From Microbacterium sp. Root553 (GTDB lineage: Bacteria > Actinomycetota > Actinomycetes > Actinomycetales > Microbacteriaceae): DNA of 64,000 bases. The notes under the pieces were generated by a model. That model was not told the DNA's origin and did no database searches. It worked only from the letters and a program-made list of their open reading frames with translations. The translations under genes and the position numbers were made by a program. This document shows positions 44,301 to 51,716 of this stretch, piece by piece. The stretch is from positions 2,847,471 through 2,911,470 of the forward strand of contig NZ_LMFY01000001.1 of the NCBI RefSeq assembly GCF_001426995.1, read 5' to 3'. Positions within the stretch are counted from its first letter, which is position 1, and every line of letters starts with the position of its first letter.

Positions 44301-44864
44301 GAAGTAGTTCTCCTTGCCGAACAGATCCTGGAACTCCGCCGCGGCCGCACGTGCGGCGTCGTACTGACCGAGACGCAGCCTGGTCTGGATCTCGCCCGAG
44401 GGGCAGCCGGTCGTGGCGATCAGCCCTTTGCCGTACGTCTGCAGGAGCTCCCGGTCCATGCGGGGCTTGAAGTAGTAGCCCTCCATGCTCGACAGCGAAC
44501 TGAGGCGGAAGAGGTTGTGCATCCCCTGGGTGGTCTCGCTCCACATCGTCATGTGGGTGTACGCGCCGGAGCCCGAGACGTCATCGCTCTTCTGATCCGG
44601 CGAGCCCCACTGCACTCGGGTCTTGTCGCTGCGGTGGGTACCCGGGGTGACATAGGCCTCGAGACCGATGATCGGTTTGACCCCGGCCGCGTTGGCGGCC
44701 TTGTAGAACTCGAATGCGGCGAAGGTGTTGCCGTGATCGGTCACCGCGATGGCCGGCATCTCGTAGTCTGCGGCGGCCTGAGTCATCGCCGCGATCTTCG
44801 CCGCCCCGTCGAGCATCGAGTACTCGCTGTGCACGTGCAGATGGACGAAGGAGTCGGATGCCAT
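41346..44864 (-). CDS. dnaE: DNA polymerase III alpha subunit
   Basis: Replicative polymerase of 1172 residues. The N-terminal PHP domain keeps the metal-binding pattern (FVHLHVHSEYSMLDG, AVTDHGN, NDSHYTHQ), consistent with intrinsic 3'-5' proofreading shown for actinobacterial DnaE. The polymerase core has PDFDVDFDDRRR with the catalytic aspartates, RVGPGRGSGAGS and YQEQVM. An OB-fold (QVTVAGLVTSVQHRVAKASG) and C-terminal tau/beta-binding region follow. ATG 44864 is 7 nt after TAGACT, whose TAG is the stop of the upstream GNAT gene. Confidence 0.98.
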   Translation of the reverse strand: MASDSFVHLHVHSEYSMLDGAAKIAAMTQAAADYEMPAIAVTDHGNTFAAFEFYKAANAAGVKPIIGLEAYVTPGTHRSDKTRVQWGSPDQKSDDVSGSGAYTHMTMWSETTQGMHNLFRLSSLSSMEGYYFKPRMDRELLQTYGKGLIATTGCPSGEIQTRLRLGQYDAARAAAAEFQDLFGKENYFAEIMDHGLSIERRVMTDLIRLAKDLQIPLVGTNDSHYTHQHEAGAHEALLCVQSGSTLDDPNRFKFDGDGYYIKTAAEMRQLFRDHPEACDNTLLIAERCEVEFNTAANYMPRFPVPDGETEDSWLIKEVEAGLHYRYPSGIPDKVRTQAEYETGIILQMGFPGYFLVVADFINWAKDNGIRVGPGRGSGAGSMVAYAMRITDLDPLEHGLIFERFLNPDRVSMPDFDVDFDDRRRGEVIDYVTRKYGSERVAQIVTYGTIKSKQALKDAGRVLGFPFSMGERLTKAMPPPVMGKDMELGGMFDTAHKRYKEASEFRALIETDPEAKTVFDRALGLEGLKRQWGVHAAGVIMSSEPLIDIIPIMRREQDGQIVTQFDYPSCESLGLIKMDFLGLRNLTIISDALDNIRTNRGEELDLEKLELDDRGAYDLLGRGESLGVFQLDGGPMRSLMRLMRPDNFGDISALIALYRPGPMGANSHTNYALRKNGQQPITPIHPEFTESLADILDESYGLIIYQEQVMAIAQRVAGFSLGQADILRRAMGKKKKSELDKQFEGFQAGMHANGYSDGAVNAIWEILLPFSDYAFNKAHSAAYGVVSYWTAYLKAHYPAEYMAALLTSVGDSKDKMALYLNECRRMGIKVLPPDVSDSINYFAAVGDDIRFGLGAVRNVGSNVVEGIVKARKGERFTSFHHFLEKVPLHVSNKRTVESLIKAGAFDSLGDTRRALLEVHEDAVEAAVDRKRNEAQGAIGFDFDSLYDGLEEVAPAKVPPRPEWIKKDKLAFEREMLGLYVSDHPLAGLEVPLAKHASISIHVLNNSDDVQDGDQVTVAGLVTSVQHRVAKASGNPYGMITIEDFNGEVTVMFMGKTYTEFQHVLQQDSILAVRGRVSRRDDGLNLHAQSAFAPDVGSFDAAGPLSLVLAEQRATERVMNELAEVLRRHNGETEVVLRVHRGNTAKVFEVPMPVKVTADLFGDLKSLLGPTCLG

Positions 44865-44877
44865 GCCTTCGAGTCTA
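44865..44877 (-). promoter_or_regulatory. Leaderless-type promoter of dnaE made from the GNAT stop codon
   Basis: TAGACT (44877-44872) lies 7 nt before ATG 44864; TAG is the stop of the GNAT gene. GAAGG in the spacer is too near to be a normal ribosome site. Confidence 0.6.
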
Positions 44878-45495
44878 CGGCTGACCCCCGACATCGGAGC
44901 CGCTGCGGGGGGTCGCCCCGGCCCCTCGAAGATCGAGGCGCATGAGCACCCGGGGGAAGCCGTCGAGCGTGGATCGCGTGTCGGTCGCCTTGGTGAATCC
45001 CGCCGCCTCGAACAGCGCCCTCGTCCCGACATACGCCATCGTGAGGTTCACCTTCTCGCCACGGTTGTCGACGGGATAGCCCTCGATCGCCGGTGCGCCC
45101 AGCCTCTTCGCGTGCGCGACGGCCCCCTCGATCAGCGCGTGCGATATGCCCTGCCTGCGGTGCCCCGGACGCACTCGCACGCACCAGAGCGACCACACGT
45201 CGAGGTCGTCGATGTGCGGGATGAGCCTGTTCCTCGCGAACGTGGTATCCCGGCGGGGATGAACCGCCGCCCACCCGACAGGTTCGTCGTCGAGGTAGGC
45301 GATCACGCCGGGAGGCGGGTCCTGATGGCAGAGCTCCCGCACGCGATCCGCGCGCTGGGAGCCTCGCAGCTCGTTGTTCTCTTTGCTGCCGATCCGATAG
45401 CTCAGGCAGAAGCACACGTTCGACGTCGGCTTCTTCGGCCCCACGAGAAGGGCCACGTCGTCGAACTCGGTCGCCGGTCGCACCTCGATGCTCAT
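44875..45495 (-). CDS. GNAT family N-acetyltransferase
   Basis: A 206-residue GNAT protein with VWSLWCVRVRPGHRRQGIS as the acetyl-CoA loop (RxGHRRQG) and LFEAAGFTKATDTR in the C-terminal part. An N-terminal Cys-containing stretch (SNVCFCLSYRI) recalls the GNAT subgroup with FCxxWR-like starts. Substrate unknown. ATG 45495 is preferred because the N-terminus SIEVRPATEFDDV fits GNAT proteins and CAGACT is 6 nt upstream. It ends inside the dnaE promoter. Confidence 0.85.
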   Translation of the reverse strand: MSIEVRPATEFDDVALLVGPKKPTSNVCFCLSYRIGSKENNELRGSQRADRVRELCHQDPPPGVIAYLDDEPVGWAAVHPRRDTTFARNRLIPHIDDLDVWSLWCVRVRPGHRRQGISHALIEGAVAHAKRLGAPAIEGYPVDNRGEKVNLTMAYVGTRALFEAAGFTKATDTRSTLDGFPRVLMRLDLRGAGATPRSGSDVGGQP

Positions 45496-45507
45496 GCCGA
45501 GAGTCTG
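45496..45507 (-). promoter_or_regulatory. Possible leaderless-type promoter of GNAT gene
   Basis: CAGACT (45507-45502) is 6 nt before ATG 45495; the first base departs from TAnnnT. Confidence 0.4.
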
Positions 45508-45574
45508 ATGCACCCCACGGACATCGTCGAGCATCTCGATCGATTCCCGACGGGGATGGACGACTCGGAACGGG

Positions 45575-46495
45575 CTATTCGCCGCGCAGGATCTCCAACG
45601 CATGCTCGAAATCCGCAGGGTAAGCCGACTCGAACTGCACCCACTCCCCCGTGGCGGGGTGCGAGAACCCGAGCTTGTGCGCGTGCAGCCACTGCCGGGT
45701 GAGGCCGAGCCGTGCCGACATCGTGGGGTCCGCGCCGTAGAGAGGGTCGCCGACGCACGGATGCCGGAGCGCGGCCATGTGCACGCGGATCTGATGCGTG
45801 CGCCCCGTCTCCAGGTGGATCTCCAGCAGAGACGCACCCGGGAACGCCTCGAGCGTCTCGTAATGGGTGACCGACGGCTTGCCGTCCGGCGTCACCGCGA
45901 ACTTCCATGAGTGGTTCGGATGCCGCCCGATCGGCGCCTCGATCGTCCCCGTCAAGGGATCGGGGTGACCCTGCACGACCGCGTGATAGATCTTCTCGAC
46001 CGTGCGCTCTTTGAAGGCGTGCTTCAGCGCGGTGTACGCGGACTCGCTCTTGGCGACGACCATGAGCCCGCTCGTGCCGACGTCGAGTCGGTGCACGACG
46101 CCCTGTCGTTCGGGAGCGCCGCTCGTCGCCACACGGAATCCCGCCGCGGCCAGCGCACCCACCACCGTGGGGCCCTCCCAGCCGAGGGACGGATGAGCGG
46201 CGACGCCGGTCGGCTTGTCGACCACCACGATGTCGTCGTCGTCGTACACGATGCCCAGCTCGGGGACCGCGATCGGGATGATGCGCGGCTCCTCCTTCGG
46301 CTGCCATTCGACCTCGAGCCAGCCACCGCCGCGAAGGCGATCCGACTTGTCGAGCGTGACACCGTCGAGGCGCACGCCTCCGGCTGCGGCGACGTCCGCT
46401 GCGAACGTGCGGGAGAACCCGAGCATCTTGGCCAGGGCGGCGTCGACGCGCGTTCCCTCCAGTCCGTCGGGAACGGGGAGAGAGCGGGACTCCAC
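45575..46495 (-). CDS. rluD: RluA/RluD-family pseudouridine synthase
   Basis: A 306-residue enzyme that isomerises uridines, probably in 23S rRNA. It has an S4-like RNA-binding domain (about 12-70: [15 protein letters not shown]) and a catalytic domain with [18 protein letters not shown] (the Asp of HRLD is the nucleophile) and [15 protein letters not shown] 46495 begins 2 nt after the lspA stop, the usual lspA-rluD pairing. Its exact target (RluA, RluC or RluD sites) cannot be told by eye. Confidence 0.92.
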   Translation of the reverse strand: MESRSLPVPDGLEGTRVDAALAKMLGFSRTFAADVAAAGGVRLDGVTLDKSDRLRGGGWLEVEWQPKEEPRIIPIAVPELGIVYDDDDIVVVDKPTGVAAHPSLGWEGPTVVGALAAAGFRVATSGAPERQGVVHRLDVGTSGLMVVAKSESAYTALKHAFKERTVEKIYHAVVQGHPDPLTGTIEAPIGRHPNHSWKFAVTPDGKPSVTHYETLEAFPGASLLEIHLETGRTHQIRVHMAALRHPCVGDPLYGADPTMSARLGLTRQWLHAHKLGFSHPATGEWVQFESAYPADFEHALEILRGE

Positions 46496-46497
46496 GC

Positions 46498-47145
46498 TCA
46501 GCGTCCGTCCGACGCGGGCGCACCCGGCGTCGTACCGTCGAGGCGTGAGGAACCGGCCTCGGCGGAGGAGGACTCCGCATCGGCGTCGACAGCGGCGGCC
46601 TCGGCTTCCTCATCGGTCTCGACGGCGACGTGATCGCGGTCGCGGGTGCCATCGAACCGCAGCCCGAACACCACGAGCAGCGCCACGGAGATCATGCCGG
46701 TGACGATGAAGATGTCGGCCACGTTGAAGATCGCCGGCATCATCCAGGGCATGGAGATCATGTCGACCACATGACCCATCGGGAAACCGGGATCGCGGAA
46801 CAGGCGATCGGTCAGGTTGCCCAGCACACCGCCGAGGAGGCAGCCGAGCACGACGGCCCAGAGCCGGGAGCGGAGTCCTGTGGCCTTCCACACGATCACG
46901 CAGGCGACGACCGCGAGTGCGATCGTGAAGATCCATGTGACGTCGGACCCGAGCGAGAAGGCGGCACCGGGGTTGCGGACGTAGTACAGCTGAAGGAACT
47001 CGCCCAGCACGGGGACCGGCTCCTGCAGCGGCAGGTTCTCGGTGGTGAGGTACTTCACAAACTGATCGGCGGCCAGCACGAGCGCTGCGAGAATCGCAAC
47101 GATCGCGCCGGCCGCCGACCGACGAAGGGCGGGGCGTCCTGGCAA
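46498..47145 (-). CDS. lspA: Lipoprotein signal peptidase with acidic C-terminal tail
   Basis: LspA cleaves signal peptides of diacylated prolipoproteins in the membrane. The 215-residue protein has four helices and the catalytic motifs NPGAAFS, GNLTDR and FNVADIFI (aspartates of the aspartic protease dyad). The last 45-50 residues are an acidic, Ser/Ala-rich tail not found in short family members. It starts with TTG 47145; the divIVA stop TAG lies in TAGGTC 6 nt before, an imperfect version of the leaderless promoter pattern. Confidence 0.94.
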   Translation of the reverse strand: MPGRPALRRSAAGAIVAILAALVLAADQFVKYLTTENLPLQEPVPVLGEFLQLYYVRNPGAAFSLGSDVTWIFTIALAVVACVIVWKATGLRSRLWAVVLGCLLGGVLGNLTDRLFRDPGFPMGHVVDMISMPWMMPAIFNVADIFIVTGMISVALLVVFGLRFDGTRDRDHVAVETDEEAEAAAVDADAESSSAEAGSSRLDGTTPGAPASDGR

Positions 47146-47154
47146 AAGGACGAC

Positions 47155-47757
47155 CTACAGTCCGATCGCGGAGACCGGAGTCGAGTCCGTGGATCCCGAC
47201 TTCTCGTCGAGGTCGCGGAGCTGGCCCTCGATGTATCCGCGCAGCTGCGAGCGGTAGTCGCGCTCGAAGTTGCGGAGCTCGGTGATGCGGGCCTCGAGCG
47301 TGTTGCGCTCGCGCTCCAGGCGTGCCGACTCCTCGCGCTGCTTGGCCTCGGCCTCGGTGCGGATGCGGTTCACCTCGCCCTCGGCGTCGGCGATGAGCTG
47401 GTCGCGCTTGGCTTCACCCTCGGCGACGTGCTCGTCATGCAGACGCTGTGCGAGCTCGATGATCCCGGCCGTGGCGGTCGCCGAGCCGGAAGGCGTCGGC
47501 TCGGCCGGGGCGGGAGCCTCGGCGACGACGGGAGCAGGGGTCTCGGCGACGGGAGCAGGAGCCGCGGCGGCGACGGGTGCGTCACCGGACTCGAATGCTG
47601 CCAGCTTGGCCTTGAGCTCGGCGTTCTCCTCGAGGGCCTTGCGCCACTCGATGACGATCTCGTCGAGGAAGTCGTCGACCTCGTCGGGGTCGAAGCCGTC
47701 CTTGAAACGGACGTGCTGGAACTGCTTGGTGACGACGTCATCCGGGGTAAGTGCCAT
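47155..47757 (-). CDS. divIVA: DivIVA / Wag31 polar-growth scaffold
   Basis: DivIVA (Wag31) gathers at negatively curved poles and septa and directs cell wall growth in actinobacteria. The 200-residue protein opens with the membrane-binding DivIVA motif (MALTPDDVVTKQFQHVRFKDGFDPDEVDDFLDEI split over residues 1-34), followed by an Ala/Pro-rich spacer and a long coiled coil (about 105-185). AAGGAG precedes ATG 47757. It is downstream of yggT in the usual order sepF-yggT-divIVA and precedes lspA. Confidence 0.95.
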   Translation of the reverse strand: MALTPDDVVTKQFQHVRFKDGFDPDEVDDFLDEIVIEWRKALEENAELKAKLAAFESGDAPVAAAAPAPVAETPAPVVAEAPAPAEPTPSGSATATAGIIELAQRLHDEHVAEGEAKRDQLIADAEGEVNRIRTEAEAKQREESARLERERNTLEARITELRNFERDYRSQLRGYIEGQLRDLDEKSGSTDSTPVSAIGL

Positions 47758-47845
47758 GGTGGCTCCTTCGATGAGTTCGGTTGCCAGTGTTGATGATGGC
47801 ATGGTCGAGATGTGGCGCGAACCCGGGGCGCGCACCTGGGAGCCA

Positions 47846-47851
47846 AGCATA
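47846..47851 (-). promoter_or_regulatory. -10 element upstream of divIVA
   Basis: TATGCT (47851-47846) in the 154-bp gap between yggT and divIVA, with a leader of about 85 nt. A clear -35 is not seen, so divIVA may be served partly by this promoter and partly by read-through. Confidence 0.4.
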
Positions 47852-47911
47852 GCCCCCGTGCCTGTCAGCCGCGACGACACGACACTCGGGCTCGGCGAAA
47901 TCTCCGGGCTG

Positions 47912-48211
47912 TCAGATGAAGTTTCGCACGATGCTCATCAGGATGAGCACGATCAGGATGGTGATCGAGAAACCGAAATCCAGAGAGATCCCGCCGATCC
48001 GGAGGGGCGGGATGATGCGCTGGAAGAACCGCACGGGCGGGTCGGTGACGGTGTACACGAGCTCGGCCGCGATGAGGCCGGCGCCCTTGGGCCGCCATTC
48101 CCGATTGAACAGCGGAATGTAGCTGAGGATGAGTCGCGCGAACAGCACGATCAGATACAGCAGGAGCGCCAGATGGACGGTGCTGGCGATGATGGAGACG
48201 ACGATCCCCAC
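47912..48211 (-). CDS. YggT family membrane protein
   Basis: A 99-residue protein with two or three membrane segments (about 5-28 and 75-95) and the YggT signature YTVTDPPVRFFQRIIPPLR. YggT proteins accompany division genes across bacteria and have been linked to osmotic or membrane functions, but the role is unsettled. GTG 48211 starts 3 nt after the sepF stop. Confidence 0.9.
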   Translation of the reverse strand: MGIVVSIIASTVHLALLLYLIVLFARLILSYIPLFNREWRPKGAGLIAAELVYTVTDPPVRFFQRIIPPLRIGGISLDFGFSITILIVLILMSIVRNFI

Positions 48212-48214
48212 GGT

Positions 48215-48694
48215 CTACGACTGGTCGAAGCCCGCAGACTCGGCGTCTGCGTGGGCGATTCCCCCGTGGCCGGACACCGAGATGTTCTCCGGAGAGAGCA
48301 GGAACACCTTCGAGGTGACCCGCTCGATGCGGCCGTAGAGGCCGAGCGAGAGCCCGGACGCGAAGTCGATCAGACGGCGAGCGTCGGCGTCGCTCATCTG
48401 GGAGAGGTTGATGATGACCGGGACACCCTCGCGGAAGCTCTCAGCGATGAGCTGCGCATCGCGGTACTGCTTCGGGTGCACGGTGAGGATCTCGTTCACT
48501 GCCCCTCCTGCGGGCTGACGCACGGCGACGGGGCGCCGCAGCGGGGTGACGGGGGCCGGCGCGGGCTCTTCCCGATCACGGTCACGGTCGCGGTCACGCT
48601 CGCGCTGGGCGCGAGCGGGAGCCGGCTCTTCGTAGACCTCTTCCTCATCGGCGAGGCCGAGATACACCATGGTCTTCTTCAGCGGGTTACCCAT
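48215..48694 (-). CDS. sepF: Cell division protein SepF
   Basis: SepF anchors FtsZ to the membrane in actinobacteria, which lack FtsA. The 159-residue protein starts with the amphipathic membrane-binding [16 protein letters not shown], has a charged linker with a run of Arg-Asp pairs ([12 protein letters not shown], about 31-42), and ends with the SepF domain ([18 protein letters not shown] ... [18 protein letters not shown]). GAGGA precedes ATG 48694. Confidence 0.96.
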   Translation of the reverse strand: MGNPLKKTMVYLGLADEEEVYEEPAPARAQRERDRDRDRDREEPAPAPVTPLRRPVAVRQPAGGAVNEILTVHPKQYRDAQLIAESFREGVPVIINLSQMSDADARRLIDFASGLSLGLYGRIERVTSKVFLLSPENISVSGHGGIAHADAESAGFDQS

Positions 48695-48734
48695 CGTGTC
48701 CTCCGGTTCGAACGAGTCGGGTTGGTCTGTTCAC

Positions 48735-48740
48735 AGGTTA
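48735..48740 (-). promoter_or_regulatory. Candidate -10 for sepF made from the yggS stop codon
   Basis: TAACCT (48740-48735) begins with the yggS TAA stop, giving a leader of about 34 nt with GAGGA. It repeats the stop-in-promoter layout seen at nrdR, pyrD and dnaE but with a normal leader. Confidence 0.35.
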
Positions 48741-49442
48741 ACCCCGGTCGGGGCGGGGGCCCGTGATTGCGGAGCCGATCCGCAGGTGTGTCGCGCCCGC
48801 GTCGATGGCCTCGACGAAATCGCCGGTCATCCCGGCCGAGATCCAGGTCGCGGACGGCTCGAGCAGGCGCACCTGATCGGCCACCACCCGCAGCCGGGAG
48901 AAGGCGGATGCCGGCTCCTCGTCGAGCGGAGCGACGGCCATCACGCCGCGCAGCCGCAGCGAGGACAACGACAGGATGTGCTCGGCGAGGGTCGACGCGT
49001 CGGCGGGCTCGATCCCGCCGCGCCCTTCGTCCTTCGTGAGGTTCACCTGGATCAGCACGTCGAGCGGCTCATCATCCTCGGCCACCCGGTGCAGGGCGTC
49101 CGCCAGCTTCGCCCGATCGAGCGAGTGCACGGCATCCGCGCTCCGACGGATCGCCGACGCCTTGTTGGTCTGCGCCTGCCCGATGAAGTGCCAGCGGACA
49201 TCCAGGTCGCCCACCTCGGAGACCTTCGATGTGAGCTCCTGCTGACGATTCTCCCCCACCTCGAGGACCCCCAGCGCGTGCAGGTCGCGCACGAGGGACG
49301 CGGGGTGGAACTTCGTCACGACGATCCGGGTGATCTCCGAGGGGTCGCGATCCGCTCGGCGCGCTGCGTCGGCGATCCGTTCGTCGATCGCCGACAGCCG
49401 CGCGGCCAGAGCCGAACGGCTCTGGCCGGGGCCGTCCGTCAC
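48738..49442 (-). CDS. YggS-family PLP homeostasis protein
   Basis: A 234-residue PLP-binding TIM-barrel protein that helps keep pyridoxal phosphate balance. [10 protein letters not shown] holds the PLP lysine (near 43), with [20 protein letters not shown] and the C-terminal [26 protein letters not shown] split across the phosphate site. Its GTG 49442 overlaps the ftsZ stop (GTGA). The ftsZ-yggS-sepF order is conserved in Gram-positive bacteria. Confidence 0.94.
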   Translation of the reverse strand: MTDGPGQSRSALAARLSAIDERIADAARRADRDPSEITRIVVTKFHPASLVRDLHALGVLEVGENRQQELTSKVSEVGDLDVRWHFIGQAQTNKASAIRRSADAVHSLDRAKLADALHRVAEDDEPLDVLIQVNLTKDEGRGGIEPADASTLAEHILSLSSLRLRGVMAVAPLDEEPASAFSRLRVVADQVRLLEPSATWISAGMTGDFVEAIDAGATHLRIGSAITGPRPDRG

Positions 49443-50590
49443 TTCAGGAATTCGGGGATGTCGATGTCGTCGTCGGCGAAGGCCGGCTCGATGCTGGTCG
49501 TCGCGACGCGCTGCTGCACGCGCTCCGGTGCGGCAGGCTCTGCGGCGGGCGTGCTCTCCTCGTCCTTCGACAGCGTCACCTCGGGCAGCGTGCTCGCGGC
49601 GGCGGGACGCGTGACGACCATCGGGTCGAGGCGGAGCGACGGCTCGCCGCTGTCGAAGCCGGCGGCGATCACGGTGACGCGCACCTCATCGCCGAGCGTG
49701 TCGTCGATGACGGTACCGAAGATGATGTTCGCCTCGGGGTGCGCTGCCTCCTTGACGAGGTCAGCGGCGTCGTGGATCTCGAAGATGCCGAGGTTCGATC
49801 CACCCTGGATCGAGAGCAGCACGCCGTGCGCTCCCTCGATGCTCGCCTCGAGGAGCGGCGATTCGACGGCCAGCTCTGCGGCCTTGATCGCCCGGTCGGC
49901 GCCGCGGGCGGATCCGATTCCCATGAGTGCGGATCCCGCACCCTGCATGACGGACTTGACGTCCGCGAAGTCGAGGTTGATCAGACCCGGCGTCGTGATG
50001 AGGTCGGTGATGCCCTGGACACCCGCGAGGAGCACCTGGTCGGCCGTGGCGAAGGCCTCGATCATCGAGATGCCGCGGTCGCTGATCTCGAGGAGACGGT
50101 CGTTCGGCACCACGATGAGGGTGTCGACCTCTTCCTTGAGCTTCACCACGCCGGCCTCGGCCTGGCTCTGACGGCGACGGCCCTCGAACGAGAACGGCTT
50201 GGTGACGACGCCGATGGTCAGCGCGCCGATCGACTTCGCGATGCGTGCGACGACGGGAGCTCCACCGGTTCCGGTTCCGCCTCCCTCGCCCGCGGTCACG
50301 AAGACCATGTCGGCTCCCGTGAGCGCCTGCTCGATCTCTTCCGCGTGGTCTTCCGCGGCGCGGCGCCCCACCTCGGGGTCGGCTCCTGCGCCGAGACCAC
50401 GGGTGAGCTCGCGACCGACGTCGAGCTTGACGTCGGCGTCGCTCATGAGCAGCGCCTGGGCGTCGGTGTTCACGGCGATGAACTCGACTCCGCGAAGACC
50501 GAGGTCGATCATGCGGTTGACGGCGTTGACGCCGCCACCGCCGACGCCGACGACCTTGATGACGGCGAGGTAGTTCTGGTTCTGGCTCAT
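49439..50590 (-). CDS. ftsZ: Cell division GTPase FtsZ
   Basis: FtsZ polymerises into the division ring. The 383-residue protein has [15 protein letters not shown], the tubulin signature [12 protein letters not shown] near 104-115, the synergy-loop residues [11 protein letters not shown], and the conserved C-terminal tail [11 protein letters not shown] that binds SepF and FtsW. GGAGG stands before ATG 50590. The gene has a 175-nt upstream region with an A/T-rich 27-bp imperfect palindrome. Confidence 0.98.
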   Translation of the reverse strand: MSQNQNYLAVIKVVGVGGGGVNAVNRMIDLGLRGVEFIAVNTDAQALLMSDADVKLDVGRELTRGLGAGADPEVGRRAAEDHAEEIEQALTGADMVFVTAGEGGGTGTGGAPVVARIAKSIGALTIGVVTKPFSFEGRRRQSQAEAGVVKLKEEVDTLIVVPNDRLLEISDRGISMIEAFATADQVLLAGVQGITDLITTPGLINLDFADVKSVMQGAGSALMGIGSARGADRAIKAAELAVESPLLEASIEGAHGVLLSIQGGSNLGIFEIHDAADLVKEAAHPEANIIFGTVIDDTLGDEVRVTVIAAGFDSGEPSLRLDPMVVTRPAAASTLPEVTLSKDEESTPAAEPAAPERVQQRVATTSIEPAFADDDIDIPEFLK

Positions 50591-50643
50591 GGCCGGCCTC
50601 CGAGTAGTCGAGCCTGTCTATGGGTGAGAATCCAGGGCTTGAA

Positions 50644-50670
50644 CCTTAAACCTCAACTAGAGGTGTAAAG
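50644..50670. promoter_or_regulatory. Imperfect 27-bp palindrome upstream of ftsZ
   Basis: Arms of 11 bp (9 of 11 paired) flank AACTA: the core is ACCTC-AACTA-GAGGT (50650-50664), extended outward by CCTTAA and TGTAAAG. It lies 54-80 nt before ATG 50590 in one of the most A/T-rich stretches of the window. It looks like a site for a dimeric regulator, with ACCTC/GAGGT arms recalling MerR-type sites, but no regulator is known from the sequence. Confidence 0.5.
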
Positions 50671-50765
50671 TATTTCCCGGTATTGGTTTCTCTTGTTCGA
50701 AGGTAAGCGCGATGCACACGCGCGCACGCAGCGACACGGGCGTGTCGCCCGTTTGACGCCGAAAG

Positions 50766-51713
50766 TCAGCCGACGACGACGGCGTGCGGCGACGTGACGT
50801 CGATGGAGGACGCCCCGGGATTGCCGATCAACGTCTTCGAGAGGACCTCGCTCTTCATCGGCGAGTTCTCCGAGCTCCCCCACACGACGGTCAGTCCGGT
50901 GTTCAGCGTGAGCGTCACATCGTCGGCCGTCGTCGCTCTGACTCCGGTGAGAGATGCGCGCAGATCCGCAGGGACGGACCGTATGACGAGTCCGGCGCTC
51001 TCGAACGCGGCCGAATCCGTGCCGCCCTCGATGTCGAGCAGGGGCTGCCCCTCCGGCTGATCCGAGGTCGTGGAGAGCGCGACGCCCGCCGCATCGACCA
51101 GCGTGTACCCCGCATCCGAGCGGATGACGCCGACGGGGGTCCGCTCGACGATCCTCACCGTCAGGTCATGCGGAGGCTTCGCTTCGAGCGCGTAGGTCTC
51201 TATCAGCGGGAAGGCCAGCAGGGCCGCCTTCACCTCGCTCGAGTCGACGAGCGCCAGAGGCGTGCCCACCTGCCCCGCCAGAGCGGTCTCGACCGCGGCA
51301 GGATCGAGGGTCGAGGCGCCGACGACCGTGACCTTCTCGACCGCGAAGAGCGGGCTGTACGCCGCGATCACCGTGCCGCCCACCACCACGGCGATCGCGC
51401 CGACGGTGCTCAGCCAGATGATGCGGCGACGACGCGACCGCTGCGTGAATCGCCGGATCTCGGCTCTCAGCGCCTTGCGGCGCGCTCGGGCCGCGCGCCA
51501 CACGTCACGCGTGGACGTCGGCCGATCCGACGCCTCCTGCACGGTCTCGTCCGCACCGTCGGCCTGCGAGCCCACGGGCTGATCCGCACCGGTGCGTGTG
51601 GTGGGGTCGTCGCGCTGCGCACGAGATGCCCGACCCGCGCCACGGCGTCGCGACGCCGTGGCGCCGTCCGCGGCCCCCGCGGGCGGGGTGGGGAGCGCAG
51701 GTGGACGCCGCAT
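50766..51713 (-). CDS. ftsQ: Cell division protein FtsQ
   Basis: A 315-residue bitopic protein: a long, basic, disordered cytoplasmic N-terminus (1-95), one membrane helix (about 98-120), and an external POTRA domain (FAVEKVTVVGASTLDPAAVE) followed by the FtsQ beta domain. It links early and late division proteins and controls FtsI/FtsW. ATG 51713 is 3 nt after the murC stop. The very polar N-terminus is typical of actinobacteria. Confidence 0.93.
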   Translation of the reverse strand: MRRPPALPTPPAGAADGATASRRRGAGRASRAQRDDPTTRTGADQPVGSQADGADETVQEASDRPTSTRDVWRAARARRKALRAEIRRFTQRSRRRRIIWLSTVGAIAVVVGGTVIAAYSPLFAVEKVTVVGASTLDPAAVETALAGQVGTPLALVDSSEVKAALLAFPLIETYALEAKPPHDLTVRIVERTPVGVIRSDAGYTLVDAAGVALSTTSDQPEGQPLLDIEGGTDSAAFESAGLVIRSVPADLRASLTGVRATTADDVTLTLNTGLTVVWGSSENSPMKSEVLSKTLIGNPGASSIDVTSPHAVVVG

Positions 51714-51716
51714 CGG

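Noticed and set aside
41451..44945. Plus-strand open frame of 1164 codons opposite dnaE
   Set aside because: Antisense shadow of a complete DnaE with all catalytic motifs; composition is typical of mirror frames.
48560..48620. Short Arg-Asp repeat in sepF considered as a DNA repeat or recombination site
   Set aside because: It is an in-frame low-complexity linker in SepF, common in actinobacteria; no flanking mobile features.
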